NCBI RefSeq assembly: GCF_023516215.1
Contig: NZ_CP097349.1
Span: 3,410,001-3,474,000, forward strand
From: Cytobacillus pseudoceanisediminis
Lineage (GTDB): Bacteria > Bacillota > Bacilli > Bacillales > Cytobacillaceae
Length of the DNA: 64,000 nucleotides
Reading direction: 5' to 3'
Each line of letters begins with the position of its first letter. Position 1 is the stretch's first letter. Under the pieces are notes generated by a model. It worked only from the letters and a program-made list of their open reading frames with translations. It did not search any database and was not told the DNA's origin. Below, one piece after another: positions 50,512 to 59,812 of the stretch. Made by a program: the position numbers and the translations under genes.

Positions 50512-50560
50512 ATTATATTAACCAACCTGTCCCGGTTGTACAAAAGAGAAGGCCATTTGG
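50512..50560 (+). repeat. CTGCCCC element, left box
   Basis: ATTAACCAACCTGTCCC with GGTTGTACAAAAGAGAAGGCC. The rest is replaced by the BCCT terminator. Confidence 0.55.
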
Positions 50561-50598
50561 AAACAGATTACGATATACGATCAAATTATTGATTTACT

Positions 50599-50637
50599 AA
50601 AAAAAGCAACATCCCAACCGAAGTTGACATGTTGCCA
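50599..50637 (-). terminator. Terminator after the BCCT gene
   Basis: GCAACAT / ATGTTGC with a 16-nt loop, followed on the minus strand by TTTTTTT, 17 bp past the stop codon. Confidence 0.75.
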
Positions 50638-50653
50638 GTTTAATAAATATTGT

Positions 50654-52201
50654 TTATCCAGCTTCCTGAACATCCTCTTTGCTTTGCTTTTCCTTCCGAT
50701 TCATTCTAATCTGACCTAGTCCGAGCTGTTTTGCTTCCTGTTTTAAAGATTTTAGCAAGCTGACTGTCATTAACACTAAAATGACTGAGAATGGAAGAGC
50801 TGCGATGATCATGGTGTTTTGAAGAGCCTGCAGGCCCCCAGAATAAAGGAGAGCAATCGCAATAATCGAGAGAAGAACTCCCCAAGTTACTTTTATGGGT
50901 GTACTTGGATTTTGCGATCCATTCGTTGTCATCATCCCTAGAACAAATGTACCAGAGTCAGCTGATGTCACAAAGAACGTAACAATGATCAAAATGGCTA
51001 ACAGAGATATTGCCATGCTGAGCGGAAACCCTTCTAACACGCCAAAAAGAGATTCCTCGGGAGATAATGACGAAATCGAAAGCAGCCCTGTAGATTCAGT
51101 GAAAATGGCTGTCCCCCCAAAAGTTGTAAACCAAAGGAATCCTATTAGTGACGGAACGAGAAGGACACCTACAATAAACTCACGAATTGTTCGGCCCTTT
51201 GAGACTCTGGCAATAAACACACCAACAAATGGAGACCAGGCAATCCACCATGCCCAATAAAAAATCGTCCATCCATTAATCCAGCTGCGTCCCTCTTCAT
51301 TCAGGGGTGCTATCCTAAAACTCATGTCAATGAAGTTTTGCATATAAGTCCCGATCGTATCGGTGAATAAATTAAGGATAAAAAGTGTCGGTCCAAAGCT
51401 AAAGACAATCAAGAAAAGGACAGCCGCAAGCCCCATATTCAAATTGCTTAGCACTTTAATTCCCTTACTTAGACCTGTTAAAGCCGAAATCATAAACAAG
51501 ACTGTCACAATGAGGATAATAATGGTTTGGTTTGTTATCGTACTAGGTACATCAAAAAGGTAGGACAGTCCCCCGTTGATTTGCATGGCACCAAATCCCA
51601 AAGAGGTAGATACCCCTAAAACCGTAGCAATAACCGCAATGACATCAATTGCCTTCCCGACTGCCCCATCCGCATGTTTTCCAATCAGCGGCCGTAAGGT
51701 TCGGCTTATTAAACTCAGCTCCCCTTTTCTGAAAGTAAAATAAGCCAGAGCCATCGCAATCGAACCATAGATAGCCCATGCATGGACCCCATAATGAAAG
51801 AAGGTAAATCTCATTGCATCCTTAATTCCCTGATCAGTACCCTCTTGGCCTGTAGGAGAACTTATCATGTAATGGCTAATGGGTTCAAATGTTCCATAGA
51901 AAATTAACCCAATCCCGATACCTGCACTAAAAAGCATCGCAAGCCAAGTTGGACGGGAAAACTCAGGCTTATCCTCCTGCTTCCCGAGCTTTATCCGGCC
52001 AACTGGACTTACTAATAAATAGAAGCAGACGAACACAAATAGCGAAACAATCACTAGGTAATACCACCCAAACGAATCCGTAATCACGCCTTGTGTACTG
52101 CTCGTGACCTTTTCTAACGACGCTGGCATTGTAATTCCCATAAGAACAAGACCAGCCATTATTGCTAATGATACATAAAAAACAGTTGAAGCATTTTTCA
52201 T
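50654..52201 (-). CDS. BCCT family transporter (glycine betaine type)
   Basis: A 515-residue betaine/carnitine/choline transporter with 12 predicted helices. The family signature is around WTIFYWAWWIAWSPFVGVFI and ARVSKGRTIREF, and the sodium-site region is SAGIGIGLIFYG. It takes up compatible solutes and is of OpuD type. I start at MKNASTVFYV, which has GGGAG upstream and fits the first helix; 46 further upstream in-frame codons are unlike the family. A role in osmoprotection fits the nearby MscS. Confidence 0.85.
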   Translation of the reverse strand: MKNASTVFYVSLAIMAGLVLMGITMPASLEKVTSSTQGVITDSFGWYYLVIVSLFVFVCFYLLVSPVGRIKLGKQEDKPEFSRPTWLAMLFSAGIGIGLIFYGTFEPISHYMISSPTGQEGTDQGIKDAMRFTFFHYGVHAWAIYGSIAMALAYFTFRKGELSLISRTLRPLIGKHADGAVGKAIDVIAVIATVLGVSTSLGFGAMQINGGLSYLFDVPSTITNQTIIILIVTVLFMISALTGLSKGIKVLSNLNMGLAAVLFLIVFSFGPTLFILNLFTDTIGTYMQNFIDMSFRIAPLNEEGRSWINGWTIFYWAWWIAWSPFVGVFIARVSKGRTIREFIVGVLLVPSLIGFLWFTTFGGTAIFTESTGLLSISSLSPEESLFGVLEGFPLSMAISLLAILIIVTFFVTSADSGTFVLGMMTTNGSQNPSTPIKVTWGVLLSIIAIALLYSGGLQALQNTMIIAALPFSVILVLMTVSLLKSLKQEAKQLGLGQIRMNRKEKQSKEDVQEAG

Positions 52202-52923
52202 ATAAAGTTTTAACTCCCATCTTTGATATATTCGCAGTGGGTTACTTCGAATGGTGAACAAATAAAAATGCAAAACAAACAAAAATATTTTTTGTGAAGT
52301 ATTACGAAACGCACCCTTAAAAAATTTGCGAAAATTCATTTATTATTATCTTCGTCATTCTTACTAACATAAAATCACCATTGTCCATCTTTTGGGTATT
52401 GGAAAAATAGATAGATAGATAAATACGGCAGAGGTATTTTGGTTGTGAATTATTTTACAGGCTTGTTGGGGAATATTTAAATTTTAACAAAATGCGCTAA
52501 ACCAATCACATACAAAAAAGAGGCTTATTTGGGATTCTAGACTTTCATTCCCTGCTCAGAAAGATTCTATAGGACATAATCTTAATATAACTCCCGAATC
52601 CTCTAATAGAGTCCATATTTCAAGAGAGAACAGTTTTCAACGGTTTAAAATCCTGATTTCACACGGCTTAAAACCCTCCTGTCTCCTTCAATACTTTCAA
52701 AAGTGATTTTATTGGGAGCACTATAAATAATGTTTGAAGTATTTTTTGCAGATAAGGAAATAATGGATATCGGAATTTCACTATCATTTCCAACTGCCGC
52801 TTTTTAACTTAATTAAGAAAAGCCCGCTTTTATGAAAAAATTGGGCTCTTCTTTTCTTATCATTATTTAACAATATACACGGCACCTTACCTTTAATGAT
52901 GGCCAGTTATTGGGTGAGGAAAC
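52202..52923. other. Intergenic region without genes
   Basis: A 720-bp gap. It contains a short GATA microsatellite (52411-52425) and a weak hairpin AGCCC/GGGCT followed by CTTCTTTTC (52820-52856), possibly the terminator of the small gene to its right. I see no coding sequence. Confidence 0.4.
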
Positions 52924-53049
52924 TTATGGGTCTTCCAGGATTTTTTTACATTCCTCTTTCTTGCAGTGTCTATGCTGTATGAATGCACGTGTGAAAGATG
53001 GGCCTCTTTCTGATTGAGTATTCCCGCTCATCCAAATTTCAAACTCCAT
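52924..53049 (-). CDS. Small protein, unknown function
   Basis: A 41-residue protein, MEFEIWMSGNTQSERGPSFT and then HRHCKKEECKKILEDP, with a GGGGG site before the ATG. The HRHC-CKK cluster might bind metal. Not recognised. Confidence 0.5.
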   Translation of the reverse strand: MEFEIWMSGNTQSERGPSFTRAFIQHRHCKKEECKKILEDP

Positions 53050-53168
53050 GAATGTACCCCCGATTTTGTCGATATTGTTGAGGTTCAGATTGAATGCAGG
53101 AATGGAGTAGTTATTGAGGCTTACATACAATAAACTATACAGGATTGTGACACAGCATCTTGTTTCCG

Positions 53169-54374
53169 TCAGACTGTCAGCATTGAATCATTTGCTAATT
53201 CCCGATGCAATACATCTCCCATGCGCTTCATCCCTTCAATGATTTTCTCTTTAGGCATATTAGAGTAATTTAAACGCAATGTATTTGTTTGTGTGCCATT
53301 TGGGAAAAAGGGAGCACCAGGTACACAAGCAACATTGTTTTTCAGGCACTCTGTAAATATATGTGCTGAATCAATGCCCTCTGGAAGCTCAACCCAAATA
53401 AATAATCCGCCTTCCGGCCTACTGTAAGATATATTATTGGGGAAAAATTCTTCAATGCAAGATAACATAGCTGTGCATCTTTCTTTATAAACAGCTTTTA
53501 TTTTATGAATGTGCTCTTCGATATCGTAAAGCTCCATATACTTTGCCGTAATTCTTTGAGCAAAACTATCAGTGTGCAAGTCAGCTGTTTGCTTGAAAGC
53601 AACATACTTATCAATGAAAAATGTGTGTGCACAAATCCATCCAAGCCGAAGACCGGGAGTGAAAATCTTCGAGAAAGTGCTTAAATAAATGACTCTGCCT
53701 TCTGTGTCAAAATGTTTTACTGGAGGGAGTTCCTTTCCAGCAAATCTTACAGCACCGTAGGGATTATCCTCAACAATCAGCACATCATATTGATTAGCAA
53801 GCTCAATCATTCTTTTTCGCCTTTCGAGTTTTAAGGTCCGGCCAGTAGGGTTTTGGAAATCAGGAATCGTATAAATAAATTTTGCATTGGGATGCTCCTG
53901 CAGCCTTTTCTCCAGCTCTTCCATCAGCATTCCATCATCATCCATTGCCACTTCAATAAATTGGGCCTTATATGACTTGAATACATTAATGGCAGCTAGA
54001 TAAGTCGGACTTTCGCAAATAATAGTATCTCCCTCATTGATAAATAATCTTCCAGTAAGGTCGATTGCCTGCTGGGATCCTGATGTAATAAGAACATTTT
54101 CAAGGCTAGAGTCAATCCCAGCCATTTTCATTCTCTGACAAATAGCATCTCTCAAAGGAATATATCCTTCAGTCGTACCATATTGAAGGGCAGCCGCACC
54201 TTCTTCGTTCAATACAGCACTGCAAGCATCCTTTAAAGGGTCTACAGGAAACAGCTCTGGAGCTGGCAGTCCTCCCGCAAAAGAGATTACTTCTGGTCTT
54301 TCTGTTACTTTTAATATTTCACGTGTCTCAGAAGATGTTACAAATCGAGCTCTCTCAGCAAATTTATGTTCCAT
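53169..54374 (-). CDS. PLP-dependent aminotransferase (2-aminoadipate/LysN-like)
   Basis: A 401-residue fold-type I aminotransferase without a DNA-binding domain. The PLP lysine is in STFSKIFTPGLRLGW, the Asp-Tyr region is VEDNPYGAVRF, and the domain opens VISFAGGLPAPELFP, typical of LysN/2-aminoadipate or multifunctional aminotransferases. It lies 50 bp after an MFS gene on the same strand and close to a MocR-type regulator, forming a small cluster. Confidence 0.85.
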   Translation of the reverse strand: MEHKFAERARFVTSSETREILKVTERPEVISFAGGLPAPELFPVDPLKDACSAVLNEEGAAALQYGTTEGYIPLRDAICQRMKMAGIDSSLENVLITSGSQQAIDLTGRLFINEGDTIICESPTYLAAINVFKSYKAQFIEVAMDDDGMLMEELEKRLQEHPNAKFIYTIPDFQNPTGRTLKLERRKRMIELANQYDVLIVEDNPYGAVRFAGKELPPVKHFDTEGRVIYLSTFSKIFTPGLRLGWICAHTFFIDKYVAFKQTADLHTDSFAQRITAKYMELYDIEEHIHKIKAVYKERCTAMLSCIEEFFPNNISYSRPEGGLFIWVELPEGIDSAHIFTECLKNNVACVPGAPFFPNGTQTNTLRLNYSNMPKEKIIEGMKRMGDVLHRELANDSMLTV

Positions 54375-54424
54375 TTATAAACATTCCTTTTATATTTTTT
54401 GGAGTTAATGATCATACTGAAAAT

Positions 54425-55740
54425 TCAGTCACTTATACTTATACTTTTCTCTTTTTGATGGATACCTGCCCAAAAAACAATGGGAATCAACAGTAATGAA
54501 AGAATAGCACCAGAAATTGAAAGGGCTGCAAAGCTGGAATATGCTACAACTATTCCCGACACACCTCCTCCTAATGCTCCTGATAAAGCAATCCATACAT
54601 CGATAGAACCCTGCGTCTTAGCCCGAGTAGAAGCGTGAGTTGAATCTACAAGAATGGCCGTTCCGCTAATTAAGCCAAAATTCCAGCCAAGTCCGAGTAA
54701 AACAAGGGCTAAATTGAGTGCGGCCATTGAATCAGCAGGTCCCGCTGCAGCCAGAATGCCAGAAGCAAGCAGCGTAATAGCAGAAGCAATAGCCATAGGA
54801 GCACGGCCAATTTTATCAACAAGGAAACCAGTAAGTAACGAAGGCAAAAACATCGCACCTATATGAAATCCAATGACAAGCCCAACTTCATTCAAAGCAT
54901 GGCCATGGTGTCCCATATGAATGGGTGTCATCGTCATAATGGCCATCATCACAAATTGAGTTAAAACCATTACGGCAGCTCCTGCAAAAATGCCTCGCCT
55001 TTTTATCGATGCCAAATTAGAACTTTTCTCTAAATGATTCGTTTTATTTCGTGCATCTGATATTGCTTTTGCCACAATAAAGGGATCAGGACGGAGGAAC
55101 ATAAATAGAACGAAACCAGCAAGTATATACGCTGCAGCCGCTAATATAAAGGGACCTGCTAAAGCAGGAACTCCTATGGATATAGCAAAATCCCCCATTA
55201 CATCCACCAGGTTTGGCCCGGCAACAGCTCCGAATGTGGTGGAGACCATGGCCAGGCTAATAGCCTTTGCCCTTTGTGCCGGGTTTGCCATGTCAGTTCC
55301 AGCGTAGCGTGCTTGTAAGTTTGTAGCCGTTCCAGCCCCGTAGATGAGCAGTGAAATAAATAATAGCAGAATGCTATTTGTTAATGATGAAACCACTACC
55401 CCAATGGCACCGATGCCTCCAGCCAAAAATCCGGCGGCAAGTCCAGGCCGGCGGCCAAACCGCTGAGAAAGCCGTCCTACCAGCAGCGCAGCCCCTGCTG
55501 ACCCTAAAGTAAATAACGCTGTTGGAATTCCCGTTACACTATCTGTCCCCATCATGTTTTGCGCCAGAAGTGCCCCTACTGTTATCCCGGCTGCAAGTCC
55601 TGCTCCACCAAAAATCTGGGATATGACAATGACAATTAATGTTCTTTTGTATAGTTGCTGCTGTTTTTCTGAAGAATTTATGCAGCTCTGCAGCCAAGCA
55701 GATTGGGGGCTAAAACTTTTTCACTATTTTTAACCGGCAA
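54425..55740 (-). CDS. MFS transporter, frameshift near the N-terminus
   Basis: A major facilitator of about 438 residues, 12 helices. The loop 2-3 motif is GRLSQRFGRRPGLAAG, and the central loop and second half (FLVDKIGRAPMA) are intact from 55555. Upstream, the frame continues through the first helix (LIVIVISQIFGGAGLAAGIT) but then meets a stop. Another frame starts at a TTG (55738) with GGGAGG upstream and reads MPVKNSEKVLAPNLLG. A one-base indel near 55676 would join them. Substrate unknown, perhaps an amino acid or drug. Confidence 0.75.
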
Positions 55741-55800
55741 AATCTAACCTCCCTTATTTTCATAATATTCCAACTAGATTTCAATCATCTTAACACGTGC

Positions 55801-55834
55801 AAAAAAGCCATACAATATTATAATTGTATGGCAA
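55801..55834 (-). terminator. Terminator after the MocR-type gene
   Basis: A perfect 10-bp stem GCCATACAAT / ATTGTATGGC, with TTTTTT on the minus-strand side, 7 bp beyond the stop codon. Confidence 0.85.
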
Positions 55835-55840
55835 ACAATA

Positions 55841-57229
55841 TTAGATAAGACTGTCTAACAGTCGTTTAAGGATAATCAATCCTCTCTCAAGCTCTTCAAG
55901 CGTTTCCGGGGCACAAACAGAAACTCTTACTGCCCTCTCCGGACAACTGTTTCCTACTACAAACCGTTCTGCTGCAAATACCTGAATTCCTTGCTGTTTA
56001 GCTAACGCTTCAAATTCAGCCCCTGTAATCTTGCCTGGCAATAGCAGCCAGCGAAAGATGCCTGTTTCAGCACCTAAGCACGTAAAGTCTGCCAGGTACC
56101 TGTTTACAAGTTGATTTCTGCGAATCGTCTGCTCCTGATGGCCCTCAATCAAGGCTTCAAATTGATTTGATACAATTGTACGTGCTGCCAGTTCTGCCAA
56201 TAATGGCGAAACGGAAACATTCAAATTATAAAGTGCCCTTGAAATTGGCTCCTTGAATTGACTCGGCACTGCAGCATAGGCCAGCCGCAGACCCGGTGCA
56301 AACGATTTGGATAAACTTGCAATATAGATGACCTGTTCTGGTGCAAATGATGCGACTGCCGGCAGTGGTTCTTTGCTGAGAAGATGGTATGAAGCATCTT
56401 CGATAATGAACTGATTATACTTTTTGGCAATGGCTGCGATCATTTTTCGAGTCTCAACCGACATAAAGGAAGCTGTTGGATTATGATAATCCGGAATCAA
56501 GTAAATGCCTTTAATATTTTCAGTTTTACACGCATATTCAAAAGACGCTGGACACATTTCATAGTTCTCTGTTTTTATTGGCACCAGCTGCACACTAAGC
56601 ATTGCTGCAGCCGTTTTTAAGCCAGGGTATGTATGCTGGTCTACTCCAATGCGGTCTCCGGGCATACATAGACTTGCCAGTGCAGCAGCAATGGCATTTT
56701 GACCCCCATTCGCAAATAAAATGTGATCAGCGGTAGTTTCTAACCCGCCTCTGCGGATTAGCTTTACCGCTGCATCCTTTTGCCAATGGCTTTCTCCTCC
56801 CCTGCCATAACCAAACCATTTTTCATAATCTGTCTCCTGCAGCATACTTTTCAGCTGGAGCATCAGCGGCTCGAAAGAAGCATTATCCGGAAGTGTTGCC
56901 CCCATTTCAATTAAGTGCTTCGGCTTTGTATCTTCTAGTAAATACGCATTCGATAACGCACCATACGATACAAAAGTGCCGCTTCCGACCGTTGCACTTA
57001 ATAAGCCCTTTAACTCACAAACTTTAAATGCTTTTGAAATAGTGCTCAAATTTAAATCTAAATAATCAGCCAATTCCCGCTGTGGAGGGAGCTTGGTTCC
57101 GGGCAATAGCACTCCGTTTAAAATATCCTGTTCCAATTGCCCTGCCAGCGCTTGATAAATGGGCTTTTCTGTTTTATCAATGAATGGCTTCCACGTCATA
57201 GGATAGTTTTCAAAAGAATTAGTCGGCAT
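55841..57229 (-). CDS. MocR/PdxR-type regulator (GntR-HTH plus aminotransferase domain)
   Basis: A 462-residue fusion. The N-terminal GntR winged helix (IYQALAGQLEQDILNGVLLP, PPQRELADYLDLNLSTISKA) is followed by a fold-type I aminotransferase-like domain from about residue 95 with the PLP lysine in ASLSKSFAPGLRLAY. MocR proteins sense PLP or amino compounds and regulate neighbours, here probably the MFS and aminotransferase genes downstream. The start is the ATG after AAAAGGG; the GTG three codons earlier lies in the ribosome binding site. Confidence 0.85.
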   Translation of the reverse strand: MPTNSFENYPMTWKPFIDKTEKPIYQALAGQLEQDILNGVLLPGTKLPPQRELADYLDLNLSTISKAFKVCELKGLLSATVGSGTFVSYGALSNAYLLEDTKPKHLIEMGATLPDNASFEPLMLQLKSMLQETDYEKWFGYGRGGESHWQKDAAVKLIRRGGLETTADHILFANGGQNAIAAALASLCMPGDRIGVDQHTYPGLKTAAAMLSVQLVPIKTENYEMCPASFEYACKTENIKGIYLIPDYHNPTASFMSVETRKMIAAIAKKYNQFIIEDASYHLLSKEPLPAVASFAPEQVIYIASLSKSFAPGLRLAYAAVPSQFKEPISRALYNLNVSVSPLLAELAARTIVSNQFEALIEGHQEQTIRRNQLVNRYLADFTCLGAETGIFRWLLLPGKITGAEFEALAKQQGIQVFAAERFVVGNSCPERAVRVSVCAPETLEELERGLIILKRLLDSLI

Positions 57230-57327
57230 GGTACGCACCCTTTTTTGTACAAGTTTTCAATGAGCTGTTTCTCCAATTATAACCCTTGTTCCACTCCACT
57301 GCCCATTTCATTTAAAAAAGAAAAATT

Positions 57328-57783
57328 TTAGTTTTTATTCTTCAAATACCTTTCCCAATCGCTTAGATACATCATAGATTTATCTTCAGGCTTAGATGGT
57401 AATTTACAGATAAACTCCAATGAGTTTCCATCTGGGTCATGAAAATAAACCATTGCATGTGTCTGGTCTGGCATTACAATGGGTTCAAGAGGTTTAAAGC
57501 CGAATTCTTCACGCATTTCAATGCCGCGCTTTTCCAGCCACGTTTTGGCATTCTTTAGATCTTCTAAATCTACTCTAAATGCAATATGTCTGATGGATGG
57601 ATGATAAGAAAATTGTACTTGTTCACATTCCCATAACCCAAGCCAGCTTTCATTCTTAACGATCCAAAAAAATGCAGTTTTCTCATATTTTATGGCTAAT
57701 TCCATTCCCAAGCCCCTGTAAAACTCAATTGACTTGCTGATATTACTTACCGGTAAATGTGCTTCGTACAGTCCTTTAATCAT
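57328..57783 (-). CDS. VOC family protein
   Basis: A 151-residue vicinal-oxygen-chelate protein. The metal-site-like residues are His in YEAHLPVSNI, His in SIRHIAFRV and Glu in GNSLEFICKL, the FosB/glyoxalase pattern. Substrate uncertain; fosfomycin-resistance-like thiol transferase is one possibility. ATG with GGAG upstream; the earlier in-frame start has no site. Confidence 0.8.
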   Translation of the reverse strand: MIKGLYEAHLPVSNISKSIEFYRGLGMELAIKYEKTAFFWIVKNESWLGLWECEQVQFSYHPSIRHIAFRVDLEDLKNAKTWLEKRGIEMREEFGFKPLEPIVMPDQTHAMVYFHDPDGNSLEFICKLPSKPEDKSMMYLSDWERYLKNKN

Positions 57784-57909
57784 TTTTTCACTCCTGTCCT
57801 TCATTTTCTTAGCATTAATATACCAGTAACGGATCCATATTTCGTCCACAATATGGATGATATTTTCTACTGCTTTAAACGTATTGACCTCTTAAGGACT
57901 TTCCAAAAC

Positions 57910-57943
57910 AAAAAAGCTGCCCCGCATGATTGTGCGGGACAGC
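57910..57943 (-). terminator. Terminator after the 3D-domain gene
   Basis: GCTG-CCCGCA / TGCGGG-CAGC, with TTTTTT on the minus strand, 7 bp past the stop. It looks like a repeat hairpin but has a different inner stem and no boxes. Confidence 0.85.
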
Positions 57944-57949
57944 CCATAC

Positions 57950-58750
57950 CTATTCGATTACTTCCACACGCACGCTTTTTCGCCCCCATTGGAGGGCATC
58001 GCTGCGATTAGGAATAAACACATCTATTGAACTTCCATTTATGCCGCCGCCTATGTCCGCTGCTATCGCAACTCCATAGCCTTCAACTTTTACGATAGAT
58101 CCTAGCGGAATGACACTGGGATCGACAGCAATCACTTTCGCATCAGGGTACTTATTTAAATCCAGACCCATCCGTGTCACACCTGAACAGCCCTCACAAT
58201 CTGCCGTGTACGCTGTGCTTTCCACAGTCAATGTTTTACCGGCTGCTGAACCGCGCTTGGCCTTTCGGTCCAGCTCTGCTCTTGTTCTCGGGCCGGCAAT
58301 TCCGTCTGCAGTTAGACCTCGCTGTTTTTGAAAGCTCTTGACGGCGCTCACTGTGCCATTTCCATAAATTCCATCTAAATTAGATTCATAGTGACCTGTT
58401 TGTTTCAATTGATATTGAATTTGGATGACCTGCTTCCCAATGTCTCCATATCTCAGCACTTTTAACGCATGGCTTGTTTGCGATCCTGCAATTCCATCAA
58501 CCTTCAGATGCCGCTTACGCTGAAAATCCTTGACGGCTTCCACTGTGATAGATCCATAGTATCCTGTCGATGTATGGTACGGGAAAACCCCTTTTGTCAT
58601 CAGGTAATCCTGCAATTCGGCAACATCTGACCCTGATGATCCATTGGCAAGTGTCCGATCTCCAAGTGCCGCTTCTGTAAATGAAGGAGCGGCAAGCATG
58701 AGAACTCCAGCCGCAAGAACCATTAGCATGTTTCTACATCTCTTTAACAT
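57950..58750 (-). CDS. Peptidoglycan-binding 3D-domain protein (YocH-like)
   Basis: A 266-residue secreted protein. Signal peptide (cleavage near FTEA-A), two PG_binding_1 repeats (about residues 35-95 and 100-165; DFQRKRHLKVDGIAGSQT, SFQKQRGLTADGIAGPRT) and a C-terminal 3D domain with the three Asp region: AVDPSVIPLGS, AADIGGGI, SIDVFIP. Such proteins act as muralytic or lytic transglycosylase-like enzymes in cell-wall turnover. GGGGAGG precedes the ATG. A short decayed duplicate of its middle lies at 60067-60122. Confidence 0.85.
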   Translation of the reverse strand: MLKRCRNMLMVLAAGVLMLAAPSFTEAALGDRTLANGSSGSDVAELQDYLMTKGVFPYHTSTGYYGSITVEAVKDFQRKRHLKVDGIAGSQTSHALKVLRYGDIGKQVIQIQYQLKQTGHYESNLDGIYGNGTVSAVKSFQKQRGLTADGIAGPRTRAELDRKAKRGSAAGKTLTVESTAYTADCEGCSGVTRMGLDLNKYPDAKVIAVDPSVIPLGSIVKVEGYGVAIAADIGGGINGSSIDVFIPNRSDALQWGRKSVRVEVIE

Positions 58751-58942
58751 AAAAAATCCTCCCCAATTTCTTTTTACATAAAAGAATTCGGGAGGAAATG
58801 ACATTATTCGTGTATAGAAAGCAGAATCACAACGTTCGGCCCTGTATAATCCATTAATTTGAAATAATGTGTTCTATTTTGTCTGAGTAAATATTACGCG
58901 ACATAATGAGAAAAAAGATCACAAAAAGTGCCTTTTTTCAAG

Positions 58943-59329
58943 CTAATTCTGCGCTATTTGAATAAGGTTGCCGCATGTATCATCGAAGACAGCCAATGTG
59001 ACATCGCCCATTACTGTCGGCTCAATCGTAAACTTCACTCCCAGTTTTATTAATCGGTTATATTCTTCGTGAACATCAGCAACGCCAAACATTGTTGCCG
59101 GAATTCCTTCTGCAAATATCTTCTTTTGGTATTCTTTGGCGGCCGGATGTGCATTCGGTTCCAGCAATAGTTCCGTACCTTCTTGATCTTCTGGAGAAAC
59201 AAGGGCGATCCACCTGTGTTCCCCGACTGGAATGTCATGCTTTTTTACAAACCCCAGCGTTTCTGTATAAAATTTTAATGCCTTATCCTGATCCTGGACG
59301 AAAATACTGGTAACAATTACTTTCATCAT
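58943..59329 (-). CDS. VOC family protein
   Basis: A 128-residue glyoxalase-superfamily protein (MKVIVTSIFVQDQDKALKFY, TELLLEPNAHPAAKEYQKKI, VTLAVFDDTCGNLIQI). The subgroup is often found next to ArsR-type regulators. AAAGGAGG precedes two adjacent ATG codons; I use the first. Substrate unknown. Confidence 0.8.
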   Translation of the reverse strand: MMKVIVTSIFVQDQDKALKFYTETLGFVKKHDIPVGEHRWIALVSPEDQEGTELLLEPNAHPAAKEYQKKIFAEGIPATMFGVADVHEEYNRLIKLGVKFTIEPTVMGDVTLAVFDDTCGNLIQIAQN

Positions 59330-59437
59330 GTTTTTGCCTCCTTTGATATTTGTGACGGATGATTCTGTACTAACCATCTGAGCCCCAGCAAAACAAGCCC
59401 GCACATTAGTTAGAATACCTATTCCGCCTTTAGTAAA

Positions 59438-59716
59438 TTACTCTAGCCATCCTTTCAGCAAATTTTTAAGTGGCTGGTTATTGAAAATAATTACGCGATA
59501 TTTTCCCTTTCGTTCGGATTTTATAAGCTCTGCATCTTCCAATACAGAAAGATGTTTAGCTATTGCCTGCCGCGAAATGGAAAGATCGTGCTTCATAATG
59601 AGACGAGCCGTTAATTCATACAGCGTCATCTCTTTACGTTCGGACAGTTCGTCCAATATAAGCCGCCGAGTCGAATCACCAAGTGCTTTGAATATAGCGT
59701 CTTTGTCCCAATTCAT
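59438..59716 (-). CDS. ArsR-type winged-helix regulator
   Basis: A 92-residue helix-turn-helix regulator: KALGDSTRRLILDELSERKE, SISRQAIAKHLSVLEDAELI, GKYRVIIFN. It has no metal-binding Cys pair, so it belongs to the metal-independent ArsR group often paired with VOC or AHSA1 genes. The VOC gene follows after 108 bp on the same strand. The start lacks a strong ribosome binding site. Confidence 0.8.
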   Translation of the reverse strand: MNWDKDAIFKALGDSTRRLILDELSERKEMTLYELTARLIMKHDLSISRQAIAKHLSVLEDAELIKSERKGKYRVIIFNNQPLKNLLKGWLE

Positions 59717-59757
59717 ATTTCGATTATAAGCAACCTTGTGGTTACTTGTCAACACAA

Positions 59758-59773
59758 GCAACTTAAGGGTTGC
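59758..59773. promoter_or_regulatory. Candidate operator of the ArsR-type gene
   Basis: GCAACTTAAGGGTTGC, an imperfect palindrome with 5-bp arms, lies 42 bp upstream of the regulator start. Confidence 0.35.
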
Positions 59774-59812
59774 GTAATGGTGGTGCCGTATCAAACTCGA
59801 CGGTAAGCACCA

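Noticed and set aside
281..50560. Reading the elements as riboswitches or T-boxes
   Set aside because: They lie after genes and not in 5' leaders, and lack specifier or aptamer cores; the hairpin is terminator-like for the preceding gene.
57910..57943. Hairpin GCTGCCCC...GGGACAGC as another CTGCCCC element
   Set aside because: No left or right box and a longer, different stem; it is an ordinary terminator of the 3D-domain gene.
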